Notes under the pieces: generated by a model
The model's input: the letters and a program-made list of their open reading frames with translations, nothing else
Told to the model about the DNA's origin: nothing
The model's database searches: none
Translations under genes and position numbers: made by a program
Source: an uncultured Fluviicola sp.
GTDB taxonomy: Bacteria > Bacteroidota > Bacteroidia > Flavobacteriales_D > Crocinitomicaceae
DNA length: 64,000 bases
Assembly: GCF_902168135.1 (NCBI RefSeq)
Contig: NZ_CABHOL010000012.1
Location: 1 to 64,000, forward strand
Direction: 5' to 3'
In this document: positions 35,424 to 44,007 of the stretch, in pieces
How positions within the stretch are numbered: the stretch's first letter is position 1
Layout of the letters: each line of letters begins with the position of its first letter

Positions 35424-36071
35424 TTAATTCTTATTACGATTTTGGTTGTTTTTTCCTTTAAAGTTCTTTTGGTTTTTCTGATTCTTTTTCGGGCGCTTGT
35501 TCGGCTGAATTCCGAAAGATTTCAGGATCAGGTTGGTATTCATCAATTCATCCGGGTTCTCCAGGATCAATTCTCCCTGCGAAAGGTCTCGCAATTGATT
35601 AGCAATGACATGATTTTCCACCGCATCATTGTTGTAAGCCAAATACTGCTTCTTCATGAAGTTTGCCATAGTGATCTTCAGGTAATCACGTTCATCAGCA
35701 GCAGCTATGCTCTTAGCATCTTTCAGGATTTCCTGTGTATACTTCCCGTAATGCCCATACTTGATACGGCCCTTCGGGTAATCCATCTGGTCCGGTTTAC
35801 TGGTAAGTGTCTCGGGTTTTGGGATTTCATAAGGAGAATCAACGTCCAATTTAAAATCAGACATCACGAACAAATGCGTCCATAATTTATGCCTGAAATC
35901 ATCTACGTCACGTAAATGCGGGTTTAACTGTCCCATGACTTCAATAATTGCTCTGGCTGCTTTATTGCGCTCATCGCGGTCTGCGATTTCCATCGCGTGA
36001 GAAATCATTTCTTGTACGTTTCTACCATACTCCGGAAGTAATAACTTCGGTCTCGTGGTGTTGTATTCCAT
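35424..36071 (-). CDS. DUF4290 protein
   Basis: A 215-residue cytoplasmic protein from ATG 36071 (MEYNTTRPKLLLPEYGRNVQ). The family hallmarks are RNVQEMI, DRDERNKAARAIIEVMGQLN and HLRDVDDFRHKLWTHLF. The last 30 residues are a Lys/Asn-rich basic tail. DUF4290 is a Bacteroidota family typically found directly before murA; function unknown, and the basic tail might bind nucleic acid. First gene of its unit, with its own TATTTTTG box 18 bp upstream. Confidence 0.85.
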   Translation of the reverse strand: MEYNTTRPKLLLPEYGRNVQEMISHAMEIADRDERNKAARAIIEVMGQLNPHLRDVDDFRHKLWTHLFVMSDFKLDVDSPYEIPKPETLTSKPDQMDYPKGRIKYGHYGKYTQEILKDAKSIAAADERDYLKITMANFMKKQYLAYNNDAVENHVIANQLRDLSQGELILENPDELMNTNLILKSFGIQPNKRPKKNQKNQKNFKGKNNQNRNKN

Positions 36072-36089
36072 AAATTTTCTTCGAAAGTT

Positions 36090-36097
36090 CAAAAATA
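36090..36097 (-). promoter_or_regulatory. -7 box TATTTTTG of DUF4290-murA unit
   Basis: Exact TAnnTTTG, 18 bp before ATG 36071, in the gap after the dlt-like operon; no clear -33 TTG. Confidence 0.45.
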
Positions 36098-36149
36098 AGC
36101 TTTTAAATCGACATATCCTTTCGACGGATATTCAACTTATACATTCATT

Positions 36150-37631
36150 TTAGCTTTTTGCAAGGTAGAACTGTTCCAGCATCTTCTTGTCGGCCTTACC
36201 ATTCTGGTTTAAAGGCATTTTATCAATGAATTTAAAATCGGATGGAATCATGTAATAAGGCAGCTTACTGTTCAGTCCTTCCAGTATTTCAGCCTTCCAG
36301 TCTTTGCTTTCGTCCACCCCGGTTTTCAATTGGATCAGACTCACGATTTTCTTCACTTCCCCGTTTCTTTTCAAAGGAATGGTTTCTGCCTGGAGCACAA
36401 AGTCCAAATCGTTCAGAACTGAGGTGATTTCATTCAATTCAATGCGGAACCCATGCAGTTTTACCTGGTCGTCGTTCCTGCCTTTGAAAAACAACACTTC
36501 ATCTTCCAGATAACCCTGGTCTCCTGTTTTAAATCCGCGTTCACCTTCTATGGTAATGAATTTCTCCACATTCAGGTCCGGACGGTTCAAATAACCCAGC
36601 GAAACATTTTTTCCAACGATCACTATCTCGTCCTGGTCAATCAGAATCCTGCTTCTCGGCTTTGATCTTCCAACCGGTAAAATCGGGTGTTTGTCCAAGA
36701 TAGCCGCATCTATTTCGATCATGGTTGTAGCAACGGTCGCTTCTGTTGGTCCGTAAGTGTTGTAGACTATCGCTTTCGGGAACTTTTCCACCAATACTTT
36801 TGCCAAACTATGAGGAAGCAATTCTCCACAGAATAAGAAATAACGAATGCTGTCCAATCGGCTCACTTCATCAATCCGGGAATAGATAAATGAGAAGGAA
36901 GGAGTAGAAACCCAAATCGTTCCGTTGTATTTCTGAACCCGATCCATCAGCAAGTCCGGATTTTCGGATACTGTTTTGGAATTCAGCAGTAAAGTCGCAC
37001 CAATTGCTCCGAAAGACATCAATTCATAAACGGAAAGGTCGAAGCTCAAAACAGCGATATTGATAAAGACATCATGCGGTTTAAAACCAAAATCTTCGCG
37101 CATCCACTGCGTGAAATCGCGCACTGCCTGGGTACTGATCTGAACGCCTTTTGGTTCTCCGGTACTTCCGGATGTAAAGATCAAATACACCAATGGATCC
37201 GTGGGCTTCTCTTCTGCAAGAATAACCGGAGCTTCCTGAGAAAGCTCAAATGCATTGTTTCGGAACGACAAAATGGAAACGTCCTGAAAATCCAGTTCTT
37301 CGTCCGAACAATTAATGATCAGGTTCGTTTTGGAGATCTGTTTGATCGATTCCACGCGGTCTTTCGGGTAGATGACATCAGCCGGAATGTAAGGAACTTC
37401 CAATTGCATCAACGCGTAAACAGCAACGATCATTTCGACCTGTTTGTGTCCGTAAAGGATCACAGGAAACTTTAACTGATCCCAGCCTTTGCTTTTGAAA
37501 AATGTACAAAAATCGGTTACCCGCGATTCAAATTCAGTCCAGGTAATTTCACCGTTCTCACCTACTACAGCCAGTTTATCCGGATTAATAGCCTGATCCG
37601 TAAATTGTTTGGTATCAAAACAGAACCTCAT
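36150..37631 (-). CDS. dltA: DltA-like D-alanine:carrier-protein adenylating ligase
   Basis: A 493-residue ANL-family adenylation enzyme. Motifs: IFTSGSTGEPKGVQIS (A3, about 151-166), FDLSVYELMSFGA, YNTYGPTEATVATT (A5), FKTGDQGYL and GRNDDQVKLHGFRIELNEI (A7-A8), and the catalytic Lys in LNQNGKADKKML (A10). Length and motif wording (HGFRIEL, NGKADKK) match DltA closely. It would activate D-Ala (or another small amino acid) and load it on the adjacent DltC-like carrier. Last gene of a C-D-X-B-A operon, 3 bp after dltB. Confidence 0.85.
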   Translation of the reverse strand: MRFCFDTKQFTDQAINPDKLAVVGENGEITWTEFESRVTDFCTFFKSKGWDQLKFPVILYGHKQVEMIVAVYALMQLEVPYIPADVIYPKDRVESIKQISKTNLIINCSDEELDFQDVSILSFRNNAFELSQEAPVILAEEKPTDPLVYLIFTSGSTGEPKGVQISTQAVRDFTQWMREDFGFKPHDVFINIAVLSFDLSVYELMSFGAIGATLLLNSKTVSENPDLLMDRVQKYNGTIWVSTPSFSFIYSRIDEVSRLDSIRYFLFCGELLPHSLAKVLVEKFPKAIVYNTYGPTEATVATTMIEIDAAILDKHPILPVGRSKPRSRILIDQDEIVIVGKNVSLGYLNRPDLNVEKFITIEGERGFKTGDQGYLEDEVLFFKGRNDDQVKLHGFRIELNEITSVLNDLDFVLQAETIPLKRNGEVKKIVSLIQLKTGVDESKDWKAEILEGLNSKLPYYMIPSDFKFIDKMPLNQNGKADKKMLEQFYLAKS

Positions 37632-37634
37632 CGC

Positions 37635-38837
37635 TTAGAATATTTTATCAAACAGGTAGCTGATCTTACCACTGAACACGTAAATGGCAAAAGCTACCGA
37701 ATTAAACATCAGGAAAATTGAAATGAACCGGATAGCTCCCGGTGACAAATTCCCGAAGAACACATCCTTTCCTTTCTTTTTACACCGATAAACATAGTAA
37801 TTATGCGTGATGGAAAAAAGCCCGAAAAGCATACCGCTCAGGATGTAATGCAATTCGAATCCGTTCCAGAATCCCATCAGGGTAAAAGTCAGGAACAAAG
37901 CCAGGTTTTGTCTCTGAATAGGTTTAAACCGCTTTTTGGTGGTTAATTCCTTGAAAATAGGCTTGAAAAAATAATCGTTCAGCCAATCTCCCAAAGTTGC
38001 GTGCCAGCGTTTCCAGAAATCCTTCGGGTTTACCGCCAGGAACGGTTTATTGAAGTTGATCGGAACATGGATCCCCATCATTTTTCCCACTCCGATGGCA
38101 AGCAGGGAATAACCGGCAAAATCAAAGAATAAATAGAACAGGTAAGCATACATATTCGCCAGGTGGAAAAGGATTGTTCCGTCATTCTCCAGTTGATCCA
38201 GGATCATCACCAGAATTGCATGTGCAATAATAAACTTATAGAGCAACCCACGGATAAGATCATTCAATCCGTCCAAAAAAAGCTCAGAAGTCATGGATTC
38301 GTATCCTTTGTTTACATTCTCCTTAAAGCGTGCAAAACGATCAATCGGCCCGATCAGCAAAGTCGGTACAAAGGCTACAAAGTTGAAAAAATCAAGTACG
38401 GAAACCCGTTCTTCTTTTTGTCCCTCATCGATATAAAGCTGGATCACTTTGAAGGTCATAAACGAAATTCCAGCGACCTGAAAAATGGTTGCCAGTGTAT
38501 ATAAAGCTCCCGGTTCTTCCGTAGGAAGGATGTTCAGAGTCTTCATAAAGATCATTGGCAGCGAGATCAAAATGACCGGCAGCAACAACCCGGAAAATTT
38601 CAACACCCGGGCAAAAATCAGATAAATGAGGTAAAAATAGGCCATCAACCCGATAATTTGTACCGGTTTTGTGAAGTACAGGATAATGTAAGTCAAACTA
38701 ATGAGTGCCAGCACATACGGATATTTCAGTTTCCGTGAAAACAAACGTTTACAAATAACCAATAAAGCTACTCCCAATAACAGGAAATAGAAGAATCCTG
38801 ATTCCGTAAACGGCAGCATGTGATTCAATTTTCCCAT
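37635..38837 (-). CDS. dltB: DltB-like MBOAT acyltransferase
   Basis: A 400-residue polytopic membrane protein of the MBOAT family, about 11 helices. Conserved MBOAT segments are DFWKRWHATLGDWLNDYFF and the catalytic-His helix GFWNGFELHYILSGMLFGL. DltB takes the aminoacyl group from the carrier protein and passes it across the membrane. A start at ATG 38837 is used; ATG 38819 is an alternative. It lies 4 bp after the DltX-like microgene and 3 bp before dltA. Confidence 0.85.
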   Translation of the reverse strand: MGKLNHMLPFTESGFFYFLLLGVALLVICKRLFSRKLKYPYVLALISLTYIILYFTKPVQIIGLMAYFYLIYLIFARVLKFSGLLLPVILISLPMIFMKTLNILPTEEPGALYTLATIFQVAGISFMTFKVIQLYIDEGQKEERVSVLDFFNFVAFVPTLLIGPIDRFARFKENVNKGYESMTSELFLDGLNDLIRGLLYKFIIAHAILVMILDQLENDGTILFHLANMYAYLFYLFFDFAGYSLLAIGVGKMMGIHVPINFNKPFLAVNPKDFWKRWHATLGDWLNDYFFKPIFKELTTKKRFKPIQRQNLALFLTFTLMGFWNGFELHYILSGMLFGLFSITHNYYVYRCKKKGKDVFFGNLSPGAIRFISIFLMFNSVAFAIYVFSGKISYLFDKIF

Positions 38838-38841
38838 CCGA

Positions 38842-38976
38842 TTAAAATTGCTGGTAAATAAAATTCACCTTGGAAGTGGGATTCTGTTCCTGGGAACGAT
38901 TAAAAAACGAATCAAGTTGTGCAACATAGAACATATAATATCCTACAAGAAGTAAGATATAAATCAGCGTATTCAT
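38842..38976 (-). CDS. dltX: DltX-like 44-residue membrane microprotein ending FIYQQF
   Basis: ATG 38976 to TAA 38842-38844 encodes MNTLIYILLLVGYYMFYVAQ, one transmembrane helix, then a polar tail ending VNFIYQQF at the very C-terminus. Gram-positive DltX is a similarly sized single-helix protein whose extreme C-terminus carries an F-I-Y-x-x-F motif, with its Tyr proposed as acyl shuttle between DltB and DltD. Location between dltD and dltB and a strong AGGAGG ribosome-binding site 7 bp upstream (unusual in Bacteroidota) support expression. Confidence 0.8.
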   Translation of the reverse strand: MNTLIYILLLVGYYMFYVAQLDSFFNRSQEQNPTSKVNFIYQQF

Positions 38977-38989
38977 TAAAAACCTCCTT

Positions 38990-40177
38990 TTATTCATACA
39001 TGTTCCGGTATTGTTTGACTAAAAATTCGTTCATTTCCATCCATCCCCTGTTGCCCGGATGCATTACGTCTTTCAACGTTCCAGGCACATAGCGTGATTT
39101 ATCGATAACGTACATGTCCAGTATAGAAAAACCCGCTTTGGCTACTTCCTGTTTGATCTTTTTTTGGGTTTCGGTGAACCGGTACATGTATCTGAAATGA
39201 TAAGGATTAAGTGGCTGAAGAATAAAAGAGGCTTTGCAGTGATGGCGTTTTAAAATTTCTACTACCAATTGAAAATCTTCAAACTCCCTTTCGGAAGAAG
39301 CCGGGATCATTCTTCCCCTTTTGTGTTTTCCATCTTTCAATAAGTTCTCTACATAGTATGCACTATCAACATACGCCGAATTATTTCTGCAAGTTTTCAG
39401 GAATTCTGTTTCCATTCTTTTCTTTGATGCAGCCCAACTGAAGAACTTTCTCTCCGTCGGTTTCAACGTTTTTGGCCCTGAAGTAATTTCATACTCCACA
39501 TGTGGGATCAGATCCAGCGGAAGGTCATTAAACTTGCCCGGCAGCCAGGAATACCTCCCGTAAAGACTCATATTCTTCAAATAAGTCAATTCCACCGACG
39601 GATTGTTGATGTCGCTGTAAAAATCCCTAACAAAGTCTGCTACACGTAATTTATTACTGAGCGGAATGGATGGATCGTGAATAATGCGGCGTAGAAAATT
39701 CGGTCGTACAAATTCCAGGAACGCTTCAATATTGGTTCCCTCCGTTTCAAACCATCCCGGACTAAGAATTACACACACATTGGCTCCTTCCAACTTATCT
39801 CCTGCAGCCAGCAATTCACAAGCAATACTCAAATTCTGATGGTGTTCATGTCCGAAAGCAATCGTTGGAAGACCGATACTGTCGGGCAAAAAGAAATAGC
39901 TCGAATATAGCTCTCCCTGTAGTTCAGATGAACCGAAAATAGTCAGTTTCTTCTTGTCACTCAATGAACCGATCAGCTCGATCTCTGTTTGTTTGTTATA
40001 GAAATCCGCAAAACTACCGCGTTCGCCCGAAGCGATGCCAGACAACACAATACGTTCCGGTGTTTTATCTGGTTTGTAAAAAGATATTACAAGGAAATTT
40101 AGCAGGTAAACAACTCCCAGGGAAATTGCTATTGGAATGAGGTGGTACTTGAATAAACCCGGCAGGATTTTTTTCAT
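38990..40177 (-). CDS. dltD: DltD-like transferase
   Basis: A 395-residue protein with one N-terminal membrane helix (IPIAISLGVVYLLNFLVISF) and a large external domain. DltD hallmarks: LTIFGSSELQGE (nucleophile Ser 83/84), AFGHEHHQNLSIACELLAA, VILSPGWFETEG, and the C-terminal DVMHPGNRGWMEMNEFL carrying the catalytic Asp and His. In Gram-positives DltD performs the final transfer of D-Ala to teichoic acid outside the membrane. The natural acceptor here must differ. It overlaps dltC by 4 bp. Confidence 0.85.
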   Translation of the reverse strand: MKKILPGLFKYHLIPIAISLGVVYLLNFLVISFYKPDKTPERIVLSGIASGERGSFADFYNKQTEIELIGSLSDKKKLTIFGSSELQGELYSSYFFLPDSIGLPTIAFGHEHHQNLSIACELLAAGDKLEGANVCVILSPGWFETEGTNIEAFLEFVRPNFLRRIIHDPSIPLSNKLRVADFVRDFYSDINNPSVELTYLKNMSLYGRYSWLPGKFNDLPLDLIPHVEYEITSGPKTLKPTERKFFSWAASKKRMETEFLKTCRNNSAYVDSAYYVENLLKDGKHKRGRMIPASSEREFEDFQLVVEILKRHHCKASFILQPLNPYHFRYMYRFTETQKKIKQEVAKAGFSILDMYVIDKSRYVPGTLKDVMHPGNRGWMEMNEFLVKQYRNMYE

Positions 40178-40395
40178 TTCTTGGAATTCAAATATGTAAC
40201 TATGCGTTCTACAGTTTCAAAATTATCTTCTACGATTTCATTAAACGGAATCTTAATCCCAAACTCATTCTCCAATTCAACCACCAACTCCACAATTGTA
40301 ATTGAATCCAATACTTTTTCCTGCCACAACGAATCACTTGGTTTAACACGTGAAAAAGCAATTTCTTCAATCTTATCAATAATGAATTCTTCCAT
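40174..40395 (-). CDS. dltC: DltC-like acyl/aminoacyl carrier protein
   Basis: A 73-residue four-helix carrier protein with the phosphopantetheine Ser 31 in VLDSITIVELVVELENEFG and IKIPFNEIVEDNFETVERI, closely following the DltC pattern (LDSM-x-x-VQL-x-x-EL...F-x-I-x-x-P). The apo-protein needs a 4'-phosphopantetheinyl transferase encoded elsewhere. First gene of the operon; its stop overlaps the dltD start by 4 bp. Confidence 0.88.
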   Translation of the reverse strand: MEEFIIDKIEEIAFSRVKPSDSLWQEKVLDSITIVELVVELENEFGIKIPFNEIVEDNFETVERIVTYLNSKK

Positions 40396-40417
40396 TGTAA
40401 ATCGTTAATCTTAACCG

Positions 40418-40425
40418 CAAAAATA
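40418..40425 (-). promoter_or_regulatory. dlt-like operon -7 box TATTTTTG
   Basis: Exact TAnnTTTG, 22 bp before the dltC ATG in the divergent spacer with the 40537 gene; no TTG at the usual -33 distance. Confidence 0.45.
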
Positions 40426-40536
40426 GTTTTTTTGGCCAACTTCAGAGGACATTTCTTTAAACATTCGGCTGTGTGAATCCTTCGAATCGGTTTGTTATTG
40501 TCAAAAAGTTTATTTTAGCTTCGAATTAATTGCTTT

Positions 40537-41346
40537 ATGAAAACACCTTTCGCATTATTTGTCGGAATTTCCGGTTTACTACTAAGTACTTCCTGTTCAT
40601 CAGATACTGATGCAACTAAGAATAACGTTACCGCAGAAAAAACATCCGTTGATTCTGTTTCAACAGAAGAATGGTTTCCTCAAACTGATTTTGACACACT
40701 TAAAGGATTATATACCGGCGATTTCGGGGATGGTTTCATCAATATCGTTCTAACTTATGTGAACGATAAAAAAGCAATAGGCTACAACGTACACAAAGGT
40801 TTACAGCGCAATGTCAGCGGTTCGGTCGTACAGAAAAAGGACCATTTCGAGTTGACTCTGAACGAGCCCGGAGACAATGAATTTGACGGCGTTTTCACTT
40901 TGATTATTTCAAAGAAGGATGGTAGTGTTGAAGCAAGCTGGAAAGCCAACAATCCGAAAATCAAGTCTAAAACATTCAAGCTGAAAAAGCAGTCCAGTAA
41001 AAAAACTACCGGTTCGGAAGAGAAATCTTACTTCGACGGTGGTGAGATCACGGAAGACAATTTCATGGATATTTTCTCTTACTCCAATTTGAACGGCGGA
41101 TACGTGGAGTTCAGGGAAAACGGGATTCTGCGTTATACTTATTATCCGGACGGACAGGAAAATGAACAGCAGGAAATTATCAAAGGTTCCTGGAAATTTA
41201 CCGACAAAAAGACCATTGTCATCAACTGGTCTAAAAACACGCATTTCAAACAACAGGTCATGACTTTCAAACTGACACAAAAAGAGGACGAAATGCCTAG
41301 TTTTGACGGACCTAATGAGTTGAGTATTTACCCGGATTATTACTAA
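40537..41346 (+). CDS. Putative lipoprotein, two beta domains, unknown function
   Basis: A 269-residue protein with lipobox LSTSC (about residue 20). A Thr/Ser linker is followed by a beta-rich domain (LYTGDFGDGFINIVLTYVND ... HFELTLNEPGD, GVFTLIISKKDGSVEASW), a Lys/Ser linker and a second lipocalin-like or DUF-type module (NGGYVEFRENGILRYTYYPD, IIKGSWKFTDKKTIVINW). Not recognised as a named family. It is divergent from the dlt-like operon and lies 14 bp before a DUF2306 gene on the same strand. Confidence 0.6.
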   Translation: MKTPFALFVGISGLLLSTSCSSDTDATKNNVTAEKTSVDSVSTEEWFPQTDFDTLKGLYTGDFGDGFINIVLTYVNDKKAIGYNVHKGLQRNVSGSVVQKKDHFELTLNEPGDNEFDGVFTLIISKKDGSVEASWKANNPKIKSKTFKLKKQSSKKTTGSEEKSYFDGGEITEDNFMDIFSYSNLNGGYVEFRENGILRYTYYPDGQENEQQEIIKGSWKFTDKKTIVINWSKNTHFKQQVMTFKLTQKEDEMPSFDGPNELSIYPDYY

Positions 41347-41360
41347 TTCAGGAAGGTTTA

Positions 41361-42002
41361 ATGAGAAAAACAGCCTGGATATTCTTTGCTATCGGTATTC
41401 TTTACGCTTCGTATTTATTGCTTCTATTGTCGGTTCCTTACCTGGAAATACGCCGTGGTATTGATTTCCTGAAGACTAAACAGTTAATATACCATATCAA
41501 ACACTGGAAATACAGTTTTTACATCCATGTATTTACCAGCGTCCTGATTATTACCAGCGGCTTACTGCAGTTCAGCAAAACAATTCTGAGCAAGTACACC
41601 AGGATTCACCGCATTTCCGGATTCATTTACCTGGTTGTCACGTTATTGATCTCAGGCCCGGCTGCTTTAGTCATGTCTTTATATGCAAACGGCGGTTATC
41701 CTGCCCAGGCGAGTTTTGTGATCTTAAGTATTCTCTGGTTGGGAACAACTTACCTGGCTTACCATTACGTACGCAAAAAGGATTACGAAAAACACGGAAA
41801 ATGGATGGTCCGCAGTTATGCATTGACCTTATCGGCAGTTTCACTGAGACTGTACTCCTATTTATTCGATGTTTTCTACCTTCAAATGGATCCCGTAAAT
41901 CTATACATCCTGCTTTCCTGGTTAAGCTGGACGCTGAACCTGGTTATTGCTGAGATTTTTATTCAACGAGGGCTTATAAAACGTTTATTAGCCAGCCGTT
42001 AA
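41361..42002 (+). CDS. DUF2306 membrane protein
   Basis: A 213-residue protein with about six transmembrane helices. Family-like motifs are YIHVFTSVLIITSGLLQFS, RIHRISGFIYLVVTLL, and KHGKWMVRSYALTLSAVSLRLYS. DUF2306 proteins are predicted heme- or quinone-associated membrane proteins of unknown role. It follows the lipoprotein gene by 14 bp, probably the same transcript. Its 3' end overlaps the convergent TPR lipoprotein gene by 29 bp. Confidence 0.75.
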   Translation: MRKTAWIFFAIGILYASYLLLLLSVPYLEIRRGIDFLKTKQLIYHIKHWKYSFYIHVFTSVLIITSGLLQFSKTILSKYTRIHRISGFIYLVVTLLISGPAALVMSLYANGGYPAQASFVILSILWLGTTYLAYHYVRKKDYEKHGKWMVRSYALTLSAVSLRLYSYLFDVFYLQMDPVNLYILLSWLSWTLNLVIAEIFIQRGLIKRLLASR

Positions 42003-43176
42003 GCAACGCAGTAGCTTCTGCAAATGTTTTTCCTTCCAGGTAAAGGATCTTCCCGGAAGCATCAATGCGGTATTTTTCCGAGTCTATTTTCTTTTTTGAA
42101 ACAATCGGGTTTTCATAATATCCTTCTTCCTCCGGGTCTTTCTCAAAAGTTGTTTCATAGTTGGTAATCGTAAACGTCAGATCTTTGTTGATCGTACACA
42201 TTTTAAGCATTTCCGAATAATCCTCGCGACCGGCAATTGTTTTCTTATCGATCAGTTTTCCTGTTTTTGAAAATGTCACCAGGCGGTAAGTCAGCGGGCT
42301 CTGGTCACCATTAAATTCTTCCCTGATTACGTAAATTAATGCCACGTAATTAGGCTTTTCTGCAACCTGTACAAAATTGTAAAATCCTTTACTGACGTCC
42401 CGGGAAAAACGCTCATTGCGCATTTCAGACACAAAACGCTCGTAATCATAGGAAATACGGTTCTTGTCATCGTACACCACTTTTCCCTGTTCCATATTCA
42501 GGTTGACAGGAAAAGTAGCCTGAACAAACATGCGTTTAAATTGCAGCCAATGCAAATTCTCCACATCGGAAACACCGCTCAGGCCAAGATCCATGTATTT
42601 TTTGAATAAGTAAGGCTCTTTCTCACGCAGGTTTGCCAAATCCTTGTCTTTTTCGATGTTATCGATATTCACATATCCGGATTGAATGGCGAACTGCAGG
42701 TAATCGGCACTCATGGGGAAGTTCTTTAACTGGGAATACGCACATGCTACATTAAACATGACCTTCGAGAAAGGTTCATAGCCCAATTTTTCAGCTAATG
42801 AATAAGCATCCAGTGCTGCCTGGTAATTTTTCATTTCCATGAATACATTTCCCAGTTCGTAATAAGACTTTGCATTCGGATATGCCGCAATAGAAGCTTT
42901 GAATCCATCGCTTGCAGCCTGCAGGTTCTTTTTATTCTTGAATTCGTCCAGGGCACTTAAAAACAATTTATTGGATTCCGGGTTTGCCTTTGGGTTCTGA
43001 TAAAGGAACAAGCGCACTTTTTCCCCGTTGAAAAGGTCGGCTGCACTTAATTGGATCGGTTTTTTTTCATCAACAGCTATCTTTCCGTTGCGATCAGCTT
43101 CCGAATCTGGAACAGCCGGGTTTCCACAAGAAACAAGCAAGACGCTAACTGCCAAAGAATAAAGTACGAATTTCAT
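41974..43176 (-). CDS. TPR-containing lipoprotein
   Basis: A 400-residue protein from ATG 43176, lipobox LLVSC. Residues about 75-190 form TPR-like helical pairs (NLQAASDGFKASIAAYPNAK, SYYELGNVFMEMKNYQAALD, VMFNVACAYSQLKNFPMSAD). The C-terminal half is beta-rich (YVALIYVIREEFNGDQ, RLVTFSKTGKLIDKKT) and ends in a Gly-Trp segment. Function unknown; TPRs suggest protein-protein contact. Its end overlaps the convergent DUF2306 gene. Confidence 0.7.
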   Translation of the reverse strand: MKFVLYSLAVSVLLVSCGNPAVPDSEADRNGKIAVDEKKPIQLSAADLFNGEKVRLFLYQNPKANPESNKLFLSALDEFKNKKNLQAASDGFKASIAAYPNAKSYYELGNVFMEMKNYQAALDAYSLAEKLGYEPFSKVMFNVACAYSQLKNFPMSADYLQFAIQSGYVNIDNIEKDKDLANLREKEPYLFKKYMDLGLSGVSDVENLHWLQFKRMFVQATFPVNLNMEQGKVVYDDKNRISYDYERFVSEMRNERFSRDVSKGFYNFVQVAEKPNYVALIYVIREEFNGDQSPLTYRLVTFSKTGKLIDKKTIAGREDYSEMLKMCTINKDLTFTITNYETTFEKDPEEEGYYENPIVSKKKIDSEKYRIDASGKILYLEGKTFAEATALLNGWLINVL

Positions 43177-43246
43177 AGGGTTCGAATTAATGTTACTAAT
43201 GTACATAATTCCGAATTACGTTTGTCAAAATCTTCCGAACCTTGAA

Positions 43247-43288
43247 AAAATGAGTAGGCACGTAATGCATTGCGTACCTACTCATTTT
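43247..43288. repeat. Intergenic palindrome, 42 bp (family copy 4)
   Basis: AAAATGAGTAGG ... CCTACTCATTTT around an ACGTAATGCATTGCGT core, with one mismatch and one wobble. Unlike the other copies it lies between divergently transcribed genes rather than just after a stop. Confidence 0.9.
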
Positions 43289-43387
43289 CAATCCTTCATT
43301 TTGAGTTCTCAAGTGTTTTAAAATGTTAAATACTTGGAATCCAATACGGTTTATTGTAATTTATTATCTCATTCAAAAAGCAAAGTT

Positions 43388-43858
43388 ATGAATACGAAAT
43401 ATCAACATGTCCGTTATGGACTCTATAGTTTTGCAGGTATTGCAGTCCTATTTTTGCTCATGAAATTGTTTTCATTGGAAAACAACGGTTATTTACGTTT
43501 CCTGAACGTATTCATCGTGTTTTTCTTTACAAATAGACTGGCTAAAAAGAACCGCCAGCTGGATGACGACGACAACTTCTTAAAGGCGTTCGGCTCGCTG
43601 ATGCTGGCCAATGTGATTACAGTAGGGTTGTCAGTATTCAGCTTTGTGGTTTACGCCAATTTTATCGAACCTGGCTTTATAAACAAGTTTGACGGAGGTA
43701 TCTTTTGGAATAATCATGTAACAATAGATCAGGCTGCCGTTATCCTGTTTTTTGAGGGTATGGGTAGTGCTTTAGCAGTATCATTCATTAATGTGATGTA
43801 CTGGAATGAAAGAACCCCGGACAACAAATGTGTTCCTGTGGAACCCGCCAAAGAGTAA
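43388..43858 (+). CDS. DUF4199-like four-helix membrane protein (paralogue A)
   Basis: A 156-residue protein from ATG 43388 with four hydrophobic helices. It begins MNTKYQHVRYGLYSFAGIAV, then FVFFFTNRLAKKNRQ, LANVITVGLSVFSFVVYANF and a C-terminal helix around AVILFFEGMGSALAVSF. The architecture and the F-F-TNR-LAK segment fit DUF4199, a Bacteroidota membrane family of unknown function. It is clearly paralogous to the next gene (44008). A hairpin terminator follows. Confidence 0.65.
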   Translation: MNTKYQHVRYGLYSFAGIAVLFLLMKLFSLENNGYLRFLNVFIVFFFTNRLAKKNRQLDDDDNFLKAFGSLMLANVITVGLSVFSFVVYANFIEPGFINKFDGGIFWNNHVTIDQAAVILFFEGMGSALAVSFINVMYWNERTPDNKCVPVEPAKE

Positions 43859-43874
43859 AACTCTTGACAAATCG

Positions 43875-43915
43875 GAAAGTCGGGTGGATAGTCAAATTCA
43901 CCCGATTTTCTTTTG
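43875..43915 (+). terminator. Terminator of paralogue A
   Basis: TCGGGTG (43880-43886) pairs with CACCCGA (43899-43905), extendable by GAAAG/TTTTC, then CTTTTG. Confidence 0.75.
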
Positions 43916-43922
43916 TAGCTGA

Positions 43923-43956
43923 TTGATATTAAATGCATTACCTGAAAATAAATTTG
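43923..43956 (+). promoter_or_regulatory. Promoter of paralogue B (TTG-N23-TAAATTTG)
   Basis: TTG at 43923-43925, 23-nt spacer, exact TAAATTTG at 43949-43956, 51 bp before the ATG. Confidence 0.55.
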
Positions 43957-44007
43957 GATATCCGATCATTTTCACGTAAATTCTGATCACATTTAAATTC
44001 TATCACT

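Noticed and set aside
36150-40395. Siderophore or NRPS cluster suggested by adenylation enzyme plus carrier protein
   Set aside because: The single adenylation enzyme lies with an MBOAT, a DltD-type transferase and a DltX-like peptide. There is no condensation or thioesterase domain.
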